Assembly (NCBI GenBank): GCA_902786665.1
Contig: CADADN010000004.1
Location: 34,183-98,182, forward strand
Direction of reading: 5' to 3'
Length of the DNA: 64,000 nucleotides
Source: an uncultured Prevotellaceae bacterium
GTDB lineage: Bacteria; Bacteroidota; Bacteroidia; Bacteroidales; Bacteroidaceae
A program made the position numbers and the translations under genes. The notes below the pieces were generated by a model. That model made no database searches and was not told the origin of the DNA. It saw nothing but the letters and a program-made list of their open reading frames with translations. Shown in pieces: positions 8,153 to 16,052 of this stretch; position 1 is the stretch's first letter, and each line of letters starts with the position of its first letter.

Positions 8153-9043
8153 ATGATCGACTACATAGTTCCGATGGTCTTCCCGCAAGACCGAGCATGG
8201 CAGGCAAATCTCCGGCAGTTGTATGGACGCACCTACAACGCGGCTTCGGCAATGGCCGATGTGCGCTACCGCACTTGGGGAACGGAACACCTGCTTATCC
8301 GTTGTGTGAAGCGTTTCATACCGTGGTTGCATGACATCATCGTCCTGCTTGCTCAGGAGAGCCAGCGGCAGCCGTGGATGGACGCCGAGGGTGTGCGCGT
8401 GGTGTATCATCGTGATTTCATTCCGGAGGACAAACTGCCCACCTTCAACAGCCGGGCGATGGAAATGTATCTGCATCGCATCCCACGTCTCTCCGAGCGG
8501 TTCCTCTACGGCAATGATGACATGTTTCCGCTGTCACCGCTGAAAGAGACTGATTTCTTCATCGGTCCCGTGCCTTGCCAGCGGTTTACGGAAAAGGATT
8601 TCCCAAGCACCCCCAATCAGTTTCATCGGGCGTGCCTTGGCGGTCTCAACTTCGTGGCGGCGCAGTTTGGCAAGCACTACACGCATACATGGCTAAAGGG
8701 CGGGCACAGCATCGCGCCCATCCTGCTTGATACCTGCCGCCACCTGTGGGAGCGGTTTCCTAAAGTCATCGAGGGGAGCGTCACCCCCTTCCGCGACGCT
8801 CGCAACTTCAACCAATACATCTACGGTTGGCACCAGCATTTCACGGGCAACCACATCCCTACCCCGCCGCCGCGAAAATTCTTGTCCGTAAAGAAAAACG
8901 GCATCAATGAAATACGTGACACCATCCTCCGCCCTGACGTGGGCATTGTCTGCATCAACGACAACGAATGGCTGGAGGACATCACGCACTACGCTGAGGT
9001 GGTGAGGAAAAGCATAGAACAAAAACTTGAAGTATGGGAATAA
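8153..9043 (+). CDS. Stealth-family sugar-phosphate transferase
   Basis: 296 residues. It opens IDYIVPMVF (compare the Stealth CR1 IDxVxxW motif) and then has the CR2-like block RYRTWGTEHLL, FIPWLHDIIVLL, LPTFNSRAMEMYLHRIP and LYGNDDMF, the most conserved part of the family. Stealth enzymes transfer hexose-1-phosphate to glycans in capsule or teichoic-acid-like polymers. In a phage it could modify virion proteins, phage DNA bases or the host surface. Two further glycosyltransferase-type genes lie 3-5 kb downstream. No membrane segment is seen. Confidence 0.8.
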   Translation: MIDYIVPMVFPQDRAWQANLRQLYGRTYNAASAMADVRYRTWGTEHLLIRCVKRFIPWLHDIIVLLAQESQRQPWMDAEGVRVVYHRDFIPEDKLPTFNSRAMEMYLHRIPRLSERFLYGNDDMFPLSPLKETDFFIGPVPCQRFTEKDFPSTPNQFHRACLGGLNFVAAQFGKHYTHTWLKGGHSIAPILLDTCRHLWERFPKVIEGSVTPFRDARNFNQYIYGWHQHFTGNHIPTPPPRKFLSVKKNGINEIRDTILRPDVGIVCINDNEWLEDITHYAEVVRKSIEQKLEVWE

Positions 9044-9345
9044 AACAAAAACACAACAACCCACGTTGGCAGTCCGCCGTCAAGCAGGTGGCCAGCCGCT
9101 TGCATAACACACACGGTGGTTGGTTGGATTTCTATTTATGGGAATGCAAGCCTTATTGGTTTTGGAGGGCAATTTTTGCCATCGCTTGTGCAGCCGACAA
9201 ATACGATGTGCTGAATTGTGTGGCAACCGGCTTCAGGCGTTTGGCACGGTCTTTCATCCGGGCAGACATCCGATGGGAAAAACCGCCGAAGCCGAAAGCC
9301 GTTAGAGTTTTGATAATCATTTTCATTATTATTATAACAATTTAA
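9034..9345 (+). CDS. small protein with C-terminal membrane anchor
   Basis: 103 residues overlapping the Stealth gene end. A basic soluble part is followed by a hydrophobic C-terminus made almost only of Ile/Val/Phe (VRVLIIIFIIIITI), a tail-anchor-like helix. Function unknown. Confidence 0.5.
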   Translation: MGIKQKHNNPRWQSAVKQVASRLHNTHGGWLDFYLWECKPYWFWRAIFAIACAADKYDVLNCVATGFRRLARSFIRADIRWEKPPKPKAVRVLIIIFIIIITI

Positions 9346-9357
9346 AAACACAGAATC

Positions 9358-9537
9358 ATGACAAGAGCAGACCAAGAGTATGAAGCGTATGTGAAATTGG
9401 CATCCCAAATGGGTTGGCCAATCCTCCCAAGAGACTACGGCACACCGCCAAAGGTCTTCGGCATGAACTACCGTGGCAGCAGCCTGAAGCGCAAGAATGA
9501 CATCAGAAGAAAGAGAATGGCAAAGTATTACAAATGA
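9358..9537 (+). CDS. hypothetical protein, 59 aa
   Basis: Short frame from ATG 9358 (MTRADQEYEAYVKLASQMGW) to TGA 9535, filling the space between two genes without conflicting frames. Basic C-terminus (RRKRMAKYYK). No family recognised. Confidence 0.5.
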   Translation: MTRADQEYEAYVKLASQMGWPILPRDYGTPPKVFGMNYRGSSLKRKNDIRRKRMAKYYK

Positions 9538-9541
9538 AATT

Positions 9542-10237
9542 ATGGCTAATGATTTCAGAAACCGTCTGATGCTCCGAGGTGAGCGTGAGACATTAGAGAA
9601 AGTGTTCGACTCCATCTGCACAAAAGGTGCATTCAACAATGGCAGCGACCGAGTGTTTGACTTCGACAAGGTGATTCCGACACCGAAGGACTTATACATC
9701 GAGAGCAACAGCAGCGCAGAAATGGTCGTACTGCTCTATATGCGACAGTCTCAATTCACAATGGTTGTCGGCTTTGACAACCCGATGTTGGAGATGGCGC
9801 TGGAACGTTACGAGAATTGGGATGATGAGAGTAAAAAGAAGGCGAAGGAACTTGCCCGCCAGTATCTCGCTAACATCGCCAAATATGAGTACCCGAACTG
9901 GTATGCTTTCCACATCGGACGCTGGGGCTCCAAGTGGAACTCCTACGGCGCGAATGAGCGCAAGGGTGACACGCTGGAGTTTGAGACGGCCAACGGCTAC
10001 CCGAAGCCAGTGGTTGAGGAATTGTCGAGGAAGTGGCCTGACGTGGAGTTTGACCTGACGGCTGCTGACGAGGACATCGGATCGCACACTATCAAGGGCA
10101 CGTTCAGAAACGGTGTCTTCGACGGTGTGGAAGAACATCGCACCCCTGCGGCTTTTGACATCGCCTTTGAAATGTTTCCCAATTACAAAGAAGATTATTA
10201 CCAACTTGAAGACGGCACATGGGAGTACCGTGGATAG
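9542..10237 (+). CDS. DUF1281/YubB-like ferredoxin-fold protein
   Basis: 231 residues from ATG 9542, five bases after the previous stop. The N-terminus (MANDFRNRLMLRGERETLEKVF), then FDFDKVIPTPKDL and the WGSKWN motif, resemble the Api92/YubB (DUF1281) family on plasmids and phages. The fold is ferredoxin-like and the function unknown. The C-terminal half carries an acidic beta-rich segment common to the family. Confidence 0.7.
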   Translation: MANDFRNRLMLRGERETLEKVFDSICTKGAFNNGSDRVFDFDKVIPTPKDLYIESNSSAEMVVLLYMRQSQFTMVVGFDNPMLEMALERYENWDDESKKKAKELARQYLANIAKYEYPNWYAFHIGRWGSKWNSYGANERKGDTLEFETANGYPKPVVEELSRKWPDVEFDLTAADEDIGSHTIKGTFRNGVFDGVEEHRTPAAFDIAFEMFPNYKEDYYQLEDGTWEYRG

Positions 10238-10304
10238 GACGAAAAGTAAAGCAACGAATTTTCTTATTTTAGTTACAAACATATAAGTAAAACAACTATC
10301 AACA

Positions 10305-10838
10305 ATGGTAAAATTTAAAGACGTAATCTGCTGCATTAAGAATGGCGGCACGGCAAGGCGAATGTCATGGGCCGAAGATGGCGACAAGGAAATCATGATG
10401 CAGATACCGCAGCGTATAGGCAAGGACATTGTGCCAAAGATGACTTCGGTACAGGAGTCAATCAAACCGAAAATCAGCACGGTTGGCAGTGGCGAGATAG
10501 AGTATCACGACCAGGTGATTGTCATTACTTTCACGGATGATGGGAAGACACCTGCAAGGGCGACGTATTACGTTCCCACATGGGAGGACATCTTTGCAAC
10601 GGATTGGCTGCTAAGTGAATCGCAAGATGCTTATTACGCCCGACTGTGCGAAGAGTTGGAAGACATGGTTAATGAGTCTAATGACTTCACTTGGTTTTTC
10701 AAGACAAAAGAATTTGAAAGGTTGCCGGAGAATGAAAAGAACCTCATGAAACGTCAGCATGAAATCATGGAAAAATACATTGCCGTTCTCGATGAGCGTT
10801 GCCAACTGGAAAACGAAATCAACGTTAAACAGAAATGA
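10305..10838 (+). CDS. Tad2-like (DUF2829) protein, candidate anti-Thoeris
   Basis: 177 residues. The N-terminal 105 residues show the DUF2829 pattern: a helix with NGGTARRMSW (compare GKKVAREGW), then IPQRIGKDIVPKMTS, then PARATYYVPTWEDIFATDWLL (compare WxPSQxDMLAxDW). Tad2 proteins bind and sequester cyclic ADP-ribose-type signals and so block Thoeris defence; the family link is by sequence and the activity is inferred. The C-terminal 70 residues are a helical extension not typical of short Tad2 proteins. Confidence 0.7.
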   Translation: MVKFKDVICCIKNGGTARRMSWAEDGDKEIMMQIPQRIGKDIVPKMTSVQESIKPKISTVGSGEIEYHDQVIVITFTDDGKTPARATYYVPTWEDIFATDWLLSESQDAYYARLCEELEDMVNESNDFTWFFKTKEFERLPENEKNLMKRQHEIMEKYIAVLDERCQLENEINVKQK

Positions 10839-10975
10839 CAGACAAAGATGCCGTAGAAATTCTGATGGACCTGATTAGGTGTGGCAGAGTGTCAACATGG
10901 ACGACCAACGAGGATGCGTATCGGATGGTATTGGAGGAGTTTAATTTGAGTTTTCAAAAACCACAACATGAGTAA
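10835..10975 (+). CDS. hypothetical protein, 46 aa
   Basis: Begins at ATG 10835, overlapping the previous stop (ATGA), and ends at TAA 10973-10975, overlapping the next start. The tight coupling on both sides supports a real gene. Sequence starts MTDKDAVEILMDLIRCG. No family recognised. Confidence 0.55.
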   Translation: MTDKDAVEILMDLIRCGRVSTWTTNEDAYRMVLEEFNLSFQKPQHE

Positions 10976-11249
10976 CGACAACTGGAAAAACAAGTCGATG
11001 TCTTTCGATTTAAAAGTAGATGACAAAGGCGGAAAGCTCCTGGGCTATTTCAAGCGACTCCAGGACGAGCACATCGCTTTTGAAAAGGCGATTATTGGAA
11101 AGCGCATTGAGTATTTGTTTAACGCCCACGTCAAAGTGGATGGCAAGGAAAAGGACACCGCCTACCAGCAGTTGCTAAAACTCTTTTCCATCGGCTACCA
11201 GTGCGGGTGGAACGATTACAAAAGCCTTAGTGACGAGACAAAAGTATGA
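10968..11249 (+). CDS. hypothetical protein, 93 aa
   Basis: Small soluble helical protein overlapping its neighbours on both sides (ATGA with the methyltransferase start at 11246). The C-terminal helix includes LLKLFSIGYQCGWNDY. No family recognised. Confidence 0.6.
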   Translation: MSNDNWKNKSMSFDLKVDDKGGKLLGYFKRLQDEHIAFEKAIIGKRIEYLFNAHVKVDGKEKDTAYQQLLKLFSIGYQCGWNDYKSLSDETKV

Positions 11250-12048
11250 TCGAACTTGACACCATCTACAACGAGGACTGCCTGGAGGGGATGAAACGCA
11301 TTCCCGACGGGAGCGTGGATGCCGTGATTTGCGATTTGCCGTATGGGACAACCGATTGTGCTTGGGATAGCGTGATACCAATGCAACCACTTTGGGAACA
11401 ATACAAGCGCATATTGAAACATCAAGGCAGCGTTCTTTTGTTTGGTTCCGAGCCATTTAGTACGATGTTACGGATGAGCAATCCCGGTCAATACAAATAT
11501 GATTGGATATGGAAGAAGAATACGCCAAGCGGGTATCAACATGCAAAGAATATGCCGATGAAGGATTACGAAATCATCAGTGTATTCTCAGCGGCAAGCA
11601 TGGGACACGCAAATCTTCTCGGCGACAATCGTATGACGTACAATCCGCAGGGAACAAAAGAGTGTAATGTTGTCGAGCACAACAAACTCCACAAAAACGG
11701 ATATATCATTGGCTCACGACCGTCGCACAAAGAAACCATCGTAAGAAATGTTTGCAACTATCCGAGAATGATATTGGAGTTTAACAATCAGGCTGGTGAA
11801 GTTAGCAACAACGTTCGCATCCATCCCACCCAAAAACCCGTTGACCTTATCCGCTACCTCGTATTGACCTACACCAATTCGGGGGGGTGATTCTCGACAA
11901 CTGCATAGGCAGCGGCACGACCGCTATCGCTTGCTTGAAAGAAAGAAGGCACTTTATCGGCTTCGAGACGAACAAGGAATACTACGACAAGGCTTGCAAG
12001 CGCATACGAGAAGAGCAACGCCAACTGAAATTTGAGTTTGAGGAATGA
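11246..12048 (+). pseudogene. DNA methyltransferase (N4/N6, beta order), out of frame at a G7 run
   Basis: The N-terminal part has motif IV as CDLPYG (residues 29-34) and the typical target-region text (WIWKKNTPSGYQ, RIHPTQKPVDLIRYLV). The frame stops at TGA 11888-11890 right after a G7 run (11881-11887). One more G would continue as GGVILDNCIGSGTT, which is motif I, then ERRHFIGFE and a stop at 12046-12048, restoring a normal-length enzyme of beta order (IV before I). As written it lacks the SAM-binding motif and should be inactive. Either a phase-variable OFF state or an assembly error. Confidence 0.85.
11881..11887 (+). repeat. G7 homopolymer run (phase-variation candidate)
   Basis: Seven G within the methyltransferase codons for Ser-Gly-Gly-Val. 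G8 gives the full-length reading frame, while the G7 present gives an immediate stop. Confidence 0.85.
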
Positions 12049-12055
12049 AGAAACG

Positions 12056-12182
12056 GCTGATGCGGATGATAGTAGATAGACCTATCGGGAAACTATCTGA
12101 AAGCGGAAACGCGAAGTCGAGCGCATGGTCTTGAAGCGCGAGGTAATGGCGAGGTTGTGGTTCGAGTCCACACCGCATCGGC
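12056..12182 (+). ncRNA. tRNA-like folded element, not a canonical tRNA
   Basis: The 3' part is a perfect tRNA T-arm: TGTGG (12156), loop TTCGAGT, CCACA, followed directly by CCGCATC. CCGCATC pairs with GATGCGG at 12059-12065, and the helix can extend to 10 bp (GCTGATGCGG with CCGCATCGGC, one G-U). GGCCA follows the acceptor strand. However, the body is about 90 nt, longer than any usual tRNA, and I cannot draw a good anticodon arm; it holds other hairpins (GATAG/CTATC, GCG-GAAA-CGC). A T-rich tail (12184-12190) follows. Possibilities are an interrupted tRNA, a tRNA mimic or an attachment-site remnant. Confidence 0.55.
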
Positions 12183-12372
12183 CACTTTTTTCAAAAAGAA
12201 AGACGCAAAAAGCAGTTACGGATAAGTGACAAATTAGGAATTAAATTTACAACCCCAATTAGGCCGTTTTGGAATCTTAGGAAGATTTCAAAAAACTTAG
12301 GAAGATTTATTTCCGGCTTTCTTGGAGCGTTTTGAAAATGATTTACAAACGAAAATAAAAAAGGAAAAGAGA

Positions 12373-13119
12373 ATGAACGAAAACATGACAATCTACATCT
12401 GCACTCACACCGATTTTGAGTGCCCAGTGAAGAACCCCGTCTATGAGATTGCAGATGCACGGAAGTTGTTCGAGTCTGCCGACAGCGACGGGGTGGATGA
12501 ACTTTTCTATTCCGAACTGCGCACTTACCATCACCTTGCAACCAAGGTGAAATTGCCTGAGTATGTCGGGTTTTGCCAATACAGGAAGTATTATGAGTTT
12601 CTGGACAACGTGCCCGACTTGGAGCAAATCGTCAGCGAGCATGGTTGCATTGCCACTGACCTCTATCCGCTCAAAAGGACGGTCTATGACCATTATGCCC
12701 ATTGCTTCTATTTCGGCGACCTGGACATCATGAAAGCCATTCTCTACGAGGTGGCACCATGGCTTTATCCCACTTTTGAGAAGATGCTGAAAGGCAACAC
12801 TCTCTACATCGGCAACATGTTTATCATGCAGAGAGAAAATTTTCTGCAAGCAATGGATGTTGTGTGGACGTGCTTGCAGCATTATCTGGCAGTCGTGGGC
12901 AAGGACATCAGGCAGCGCATCCTGCAACACTCCTCGCTCTATCTGAAGAGCAAAGGACGTGGCGCACAAGTGGAACATCAATACCGCATGGGCGGCAATC
13001 TTGGCGAGCGCATCATGTCGGCGTACATCATGTTTAACTTCGACAATCCCAAAACCTACAAGATACATTACACGGAGAGCAAGGCACGCCCTTACCGCCA
13101 ACTTCAAAACAGTTACTAA
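12373..13119 (+). CDS. DUF4422 glycosyltransferase-like protein
   Basis: 248 residues from ATG 12373, chosen because the upstream frame is Lys-rich leader sequence. Hallmarks of DUF4422: YICTHTDFECP at the N-terminus, YHHLATKVKLPEYVGFCQYR, an NMFIMQ segment and the C-terminal GGNLGERIMSAY motif. DUF4422 proteins belong to GT-A-like glycosyltransferases of surface polysaccharide loci. Ends one base before the next start. With the Stealth and GT genes it suggests a phage glycosylation pathway; the acceptor is unknown. Confidence 0.8.
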   Translation: MNENMTIYICTHTDFECPVKNPVYEIADARKLFESADSDGVDELFYSELRTYHHLATKVKLPEYVGFCQYRKYYEFLDNVPDLEQIVSEHGCIATDLYPLKRTVYDHYAHCFYFGDLDIMKAILYEVAPWLYPTFEKMLKGNTLYIGNMFIMQRENFLQAMDVVWTCLQHYLAVVGKDIRQRILQHSSLYLKSKGRGAQVEHQYRMGGNLGERIMSAYIMFNFDNPKTYKIHYTESKARPYRQLQNSY

Positions 13120-13824
13120 ATGAAAACCGTCTGCATCATCAACTACAACACGCCGGAATTGACCACCGCCGCCATCATGTCGCTCGACAAGCACACGCCC
13201 GGTTGCAAGGTGGTTGTCTTTGACAACAGCGACAACCATAATCCGTTTTATCTTTATGATGGCGGTCATAAATTGTCAAATGTTGAGTTTTACTACAACG
13301 TCCGGGATAGTCTTATCAACTTCAAGGGCATCCTTCAAGGTTTCCCCGACCGTGAGCCGTCGCCTGATAACGACTATGCTTCATTCAAACATTGCTACAC
13401 CGTGCATTGCTTGACGCAAATCCTTCGGGTGCCATTCATCCTCATGGATTCCGACGTGCTGATAACGCAGGACATCACGCCGCTGTGGGACGAGACGCAG
13501 GCGTTTGTCGGCCAGGTGAAGCCCCACCGCTCCCGCTTCGGTACGGTGGAACGCGTGCTGCCCCAACTGTGCTTTATCAATGTCCCGATGATGCGCGAGA
13601 ACGGCGTCACCTACTACAACCCGCAGAAGATGTTCGCCCTCTCCCACCGCAGCCCCGATAACGCTTACGACACCGGCGCATGGTTCCTGGAGGACTGCCG
13701 CAACCATGCCCTACCCTACCGCGAAATCGACATCAACCAGTATTGCATCCACCTCGGCCATGCGTCGTGGAAGAAGAAGGACGCACAAGCCTGGTTGCAA
13801 GAACACGATGACTTGTGGCTATGA
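13120..13824 (+). CDS. glycosyltransferase (GT-A fold, GT2-like)
   Basis: 234 residues starting MKTVCIINYNTPELTTAAI, the nucleotide-sugar-binding start of GT2-type enzymes, with VVVFDNSDN and a DSD metal-binding motif (FILMDSDVLI). The C-terminal half has HLGHASWKKKDAQAW, seen in related sugar transferases. Soluble, no membrane segment. It directly follows the DUF4422 gene, so the two probably act on one acceptor. Confidence 0.8.
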   Translation: MKTVCIINYNTPELTTAAIMSLDKHTPGCKVVVFDNSDNHNPFYLYDGGHKLSNVEFYYNVRDSLINFKGILQGFPDREPSPDNDYASFKHCYTVHCLTQILRVPFILMDSDVLITQDITPLWDETQAFVGQVKPHRSRFGTVERVLPQLCFINVPMMRENGVTYYNPQKMFALSHRSPDNAYDTGAWFLEDCRNHALPYREIDINQYCIHLGHASWKKKDAQAWLQEHDDLWL

Positions 13825-14021
13825 ATGAAAAGCGATCCATTTGCCTTGACTGCATCTATGGGTGCCAGCCGTATTGCTACTATCCTGTTGTTTGCGTCCA
13901 CGGGAAAAGGCCAAAGGACATGTATGAAGACAAATACAAATGCAAGCACTTTGAGAAAGCCCCTGATGAATCAGAGAAACAAACACAGATACCATTTCAA
14001 GCAATAATTTGTCATGGATGA
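13821..14021 (+). CDS. small Cys-rich protein, 66 aa
   Basis: From ATG 13821, coupled to the previous stop (ATGA); an in-frame GTG at 13815 is an alternative. Eight or more cysteines in 66 residues (CLDCIYGCQPYCYYPVVC, CKHF) point to a zinc-bound fold. No family recognised. Confidence 0.5.
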   Translation: MNEKRSICLDCIYGCQPYCYYPVVCVHGKRPKDMYEDKYKCKHFEKAPDESEKQTQIPFQAIICHG

Positions 14022-14205
14022 CAGACTTGGAGTACACGTCGCATACGACGAGAGCGACATTATCAAGGATTGCAAGTATTGTCAGAAAACCGACCGCAAA
14101 AGCATCATCGGCGGTGCAGCATACGGCTATGAGTGCATCATTAAAAGTGAGAAACGAAGAATGAACCGCTGCCGACAATGTTATTTTGGGCATATATATT
14201 TTTAA
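14014..14205 (+). CDS. small Cys-containing protein, 63 aa
   Basis: Overlaps the previous gene by eight bases. Two CxxC pairs (CKYC and CRQC) suggest a zinc ribbon. Together with its neighbour it may form a pair of small metal-binding proteins. No family recognised. Confidence 0.5.
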   Translation: MDDRLGVHVAYDESDIIKDCKYCQKTDRKSIIGGAAYGYECIIKSEKRRMNRCRQCYFGHIYF

Positions 14206-14215
14206 TAATTTCAAA

Positions 14216-14692
14216 ATGGAAAATAAAATAATTCTCGACTGCACATGCGGCTCGCGCATGTTTTGGTTTGACAAGCAAAACCCGAATGTGCTTTTCACGG
14301 ACATCCGTGAGGTGAGCGACACCTTGTGCGACGGTAGAAAACTTGAAATTCACCCCGACCAGATAGAGGACTTCACAAAACTGTCGTTTCCAGACAAGTC
14401 CTTTAAAATGGTGGTGTTCGATCCTCCACATTTAAGGCGGGTTGGAGAAACATCCTATATGGGGAAGAAATACGGCAGACTGCCAAAGAACTGGGGCGAG
14501 TACATTAATCAAGGCATCCATGAGTGTATGAGAGTCTTGGATGACTTTGGAGTGCTGATTTTCAAATGGAATCAGTCGCAAATCAAAGCCAAGGTCATTC
14601 TTCAGCACATCACTGACTACAAACCCTTGATGGGGCATACGACGAATGTCTCAGGAAACACCATTTGGATGGTGTTCATGAAGGGCCTTTGA
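14216..14692 (+). CDS. class I SAM-dependent methyltransferase-like protein
   Basis: 158 residues from ATG 14216. ILDCTCGSRMFWFDK is a short motif I and VVFDPPHL a motif IV of DPPx type, as in amino-methyltransferases on nucleic acid; ALTERNATIVE readings are MT-A70-like enzymes. GVLIFKWNQSQI is a later beta strand. Small single-domain enzyme lacking an obvious target-recognition domain. Distinct from the other methyltransferases in the window. Confidence 0.7.
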   Translation: MENKIILDCTCGSRMFWFDKQNPNVLFTDIREVSDTLCDGRKLEIHPDQIEDFTKLSFPDKSFKMVVFDPPHLRRVGETSYMGKKYGRLPKNWGEYINQGIHECMRVLDDFGVLIFKWNQSQIKAKVILQHITDYKPLMGHTTNVSGNTIWMVFMKGL

Positions 14693-14699
14693 AACTGTT

Positions 14700-14762
14700 G
14701 AAATAAGCAAACCCTTGCAAATTCTTACAAGAGTTGCAAGAATTGGAAAGAATTGGAAAGAT
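14700..14762 (+). repeat. short tandem-repeat leader (GAATTGGAAA units)
   Basis: The gap before the zinc-ribbon gene holds tandem AAGAATTGG-type units plus repeated CTTGCAA/TTGCAAG words. Same kind of arrangement as other leaders here, with a different repeat word. Confidence 0.6.
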
Positions 14763-14948
14763 ATGAAAATCATAAAACAAGGAAAGAAAAGAGTGACTGC
14801 AAGGCGATTGACTTGCTACAAGTGTGACTGTGTGTTTGAGTATGACCGCAAAGACTTGCACGAAGACCAGCGGGAACCGAAGCCGTGGGTGTATTGCCCA
14901 TGCTGCAAATCCGCTATTGATGTCGAGTATTGGAAAGATTACGAATAA
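14763..14948 (+). CDS. zinc-ribbon protein, 61 aa
   Basis: From ATG 14763, after the repeat leader. Two cysteine pairs (CYKCDC and CPCC) separated by about 28 residues make a zinc ribbon. Lies just upstream of the second radical SAM gene. No family recognised beyond the ribbon. Confidence 0.6.
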   Translation: MKIIKQGKKRVTARRLTCYKCDCVFEYDRKDLHEDQREPKPWVYCPCCKSAIDVEYWKDYE

Positions 14949-14980
14949 ACTTGCAAGGAGCAAACGAGCAACATTTTGTT

Positions 14981-15979
14981 ATGAAAATCGGGCTGGTTGA
15001 CATCGACGGCTTTGGCAAGAAGAAAAAGTGGGGCGGCACGGTCTATCCCAACCTTGCGCTGTGCAAGATTGCCCGTTGGCACAGACAGCAGGGCGACGAT
15101 GTGGATTGGGCGGTGCCGATGCTCCACTACGACCGCGTGTATATGAGCAAGGTCTTCAATTTCTCGCCCGATGACAGGACGATATACAATGCCGACGAAA
15201 TCATCCGTGGCGGAACCGGCTACGACATCGAGAGCCATTTGCCGGAGGAGATAGACCGCCTGCAGCCCGACTACTCCATCTATCCGCAAATCCCGAAAGA
15301 TACCGCCTACGGCTTCCTGACAAGGGGATGTCCCAACAAATGCCCGTGGTGCGTGGTGCCAAGGAAAGAGGGCATGATAAGGCCTTACATGGACGTGGAC
15401 GAAATAGCTATCGAGGGGCGCACGAAACTTGTGCTGATGGATAACAACATCCTCGCCGCCGGCGACTATGCCGTGGAGCAGTTGCAGAAAATCATCCATC
15501 GCGGCTATGCAGTCGATTTCAACCAGGCTTTGGATGCGAGGTTGGTGGACGACCATTTCGCCTTGCTCCTTGCAAATGTCAGGTGGTGCGACCATAACCG
15601 CATCCGCTTCGGCTGCGACACGCCACGACAGATAGGCGACTGCGAGAAGGCCATCCACTTGCTTGAAAGGCATGGCTTCAAGGGTGAGTTTTTCCTATAC
15701 ACGATGATTGGCGGCAAGAGCGACTTCAAAGAGTCGTTTCACCGCGTCAACTACTGGTGGAAGCGGTTGCAGAAAACCCGAAATGGGGGGGGTGGATTGC
15801 CCGTCTATGCCTACGCCCAGCCCTACCGCGACCCTTACAATGTGCGCCACATCATCCCCGAATGGCAAAAAGACCTGGCGAGGTGGTGCAACAAGCGACA
15901 ACTATTCGCCACAATAAGTTTCGCCGATTTCGAGCCAAGAAAAGGCTTCAGATGCAGCGAGTATTTCAAGATTTACTGA
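14981..15979 (+). CDS. radical SAM protein, B12-binding-like N-terminus
   Basis: 332 residues from ATG 14981. The N-terminal 100 residues (KIGLVDIDG, YPNLALCKIARWHRQQGD) resemble the Rossmann cobalamin-binding-like domain of the large radical SAM class, and the cluster motif is CPNKCPWC (C117, C121, C124). The TIM-barrel part includes ALDARLVDD and FGCDTPRQI. A G8 run (15785-15792) encodes a Gly stretch and is in frame here. Related uncharacterised proteins are frequent in gut phages. Substrate unknown. Confidence 0.8.
   Translation: MKIGLVDIDGFGKKKKWGGTVYPNLALCKIARWHRQQGDDVDWAVPMLHYDRVYMSKVFNFSPDDRTIYNADEIIRGGTGYDIESHLPEEIDRLQPDYSIYPQIPKDTAYGFLTRGCPNKCPWCVVPRKEGMIRPYMDVDEIAIEGRTKLVLMDNNILAAGDYAVEQLQKIIHRGYAVDFNQALDARLVDDHFALLLANVRWCDHNRIRFGCDTPRQIGDCEKAIHLLERHGFKGEFFLYTMIGGKSDFKESFHRVNYWWKRLQKTRNGGGGLPVYAYAQPYRDPYNVRHIIPEWQKDLARWCNKRQLFATISFADFEPRKGFRCSEYFKIY
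15785..15792 (+). repeat. G8 homopolymer run inside radical SAM gene
   Basis: Eight G encoding Gly-Gly-Gly near the enzyme C-terminus; the frame is open at this length. Length change would truncate the last third of the barrel. Confidence 0.7.
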
Positions 15980-16052
15980 AAGGACATTAAGGACTCTAAG
16001 GACCTTAAAGACTCTAAGGACCTTAAAGACCTTGCAAAAACCAATAACGACA
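15980..16052 (+). repeat. CCTTAAAGAC tandem-repeat leader
   Basis: About five copies of a 9-10-base unit (AAGGACCTTAAAGACTCT) in the leader of the next gene. The same word fills 22637-22725, before another gene. Confidence 0.75.

Noticed and set aside
12056-12182. Ordinary tRNA gene
   Set aside because: T-arm and acceptor fit, but the body is too long and no anticodon arm with a 7-base loop and 5-bp stem could be drawn, so it is listed as tRNA-like.
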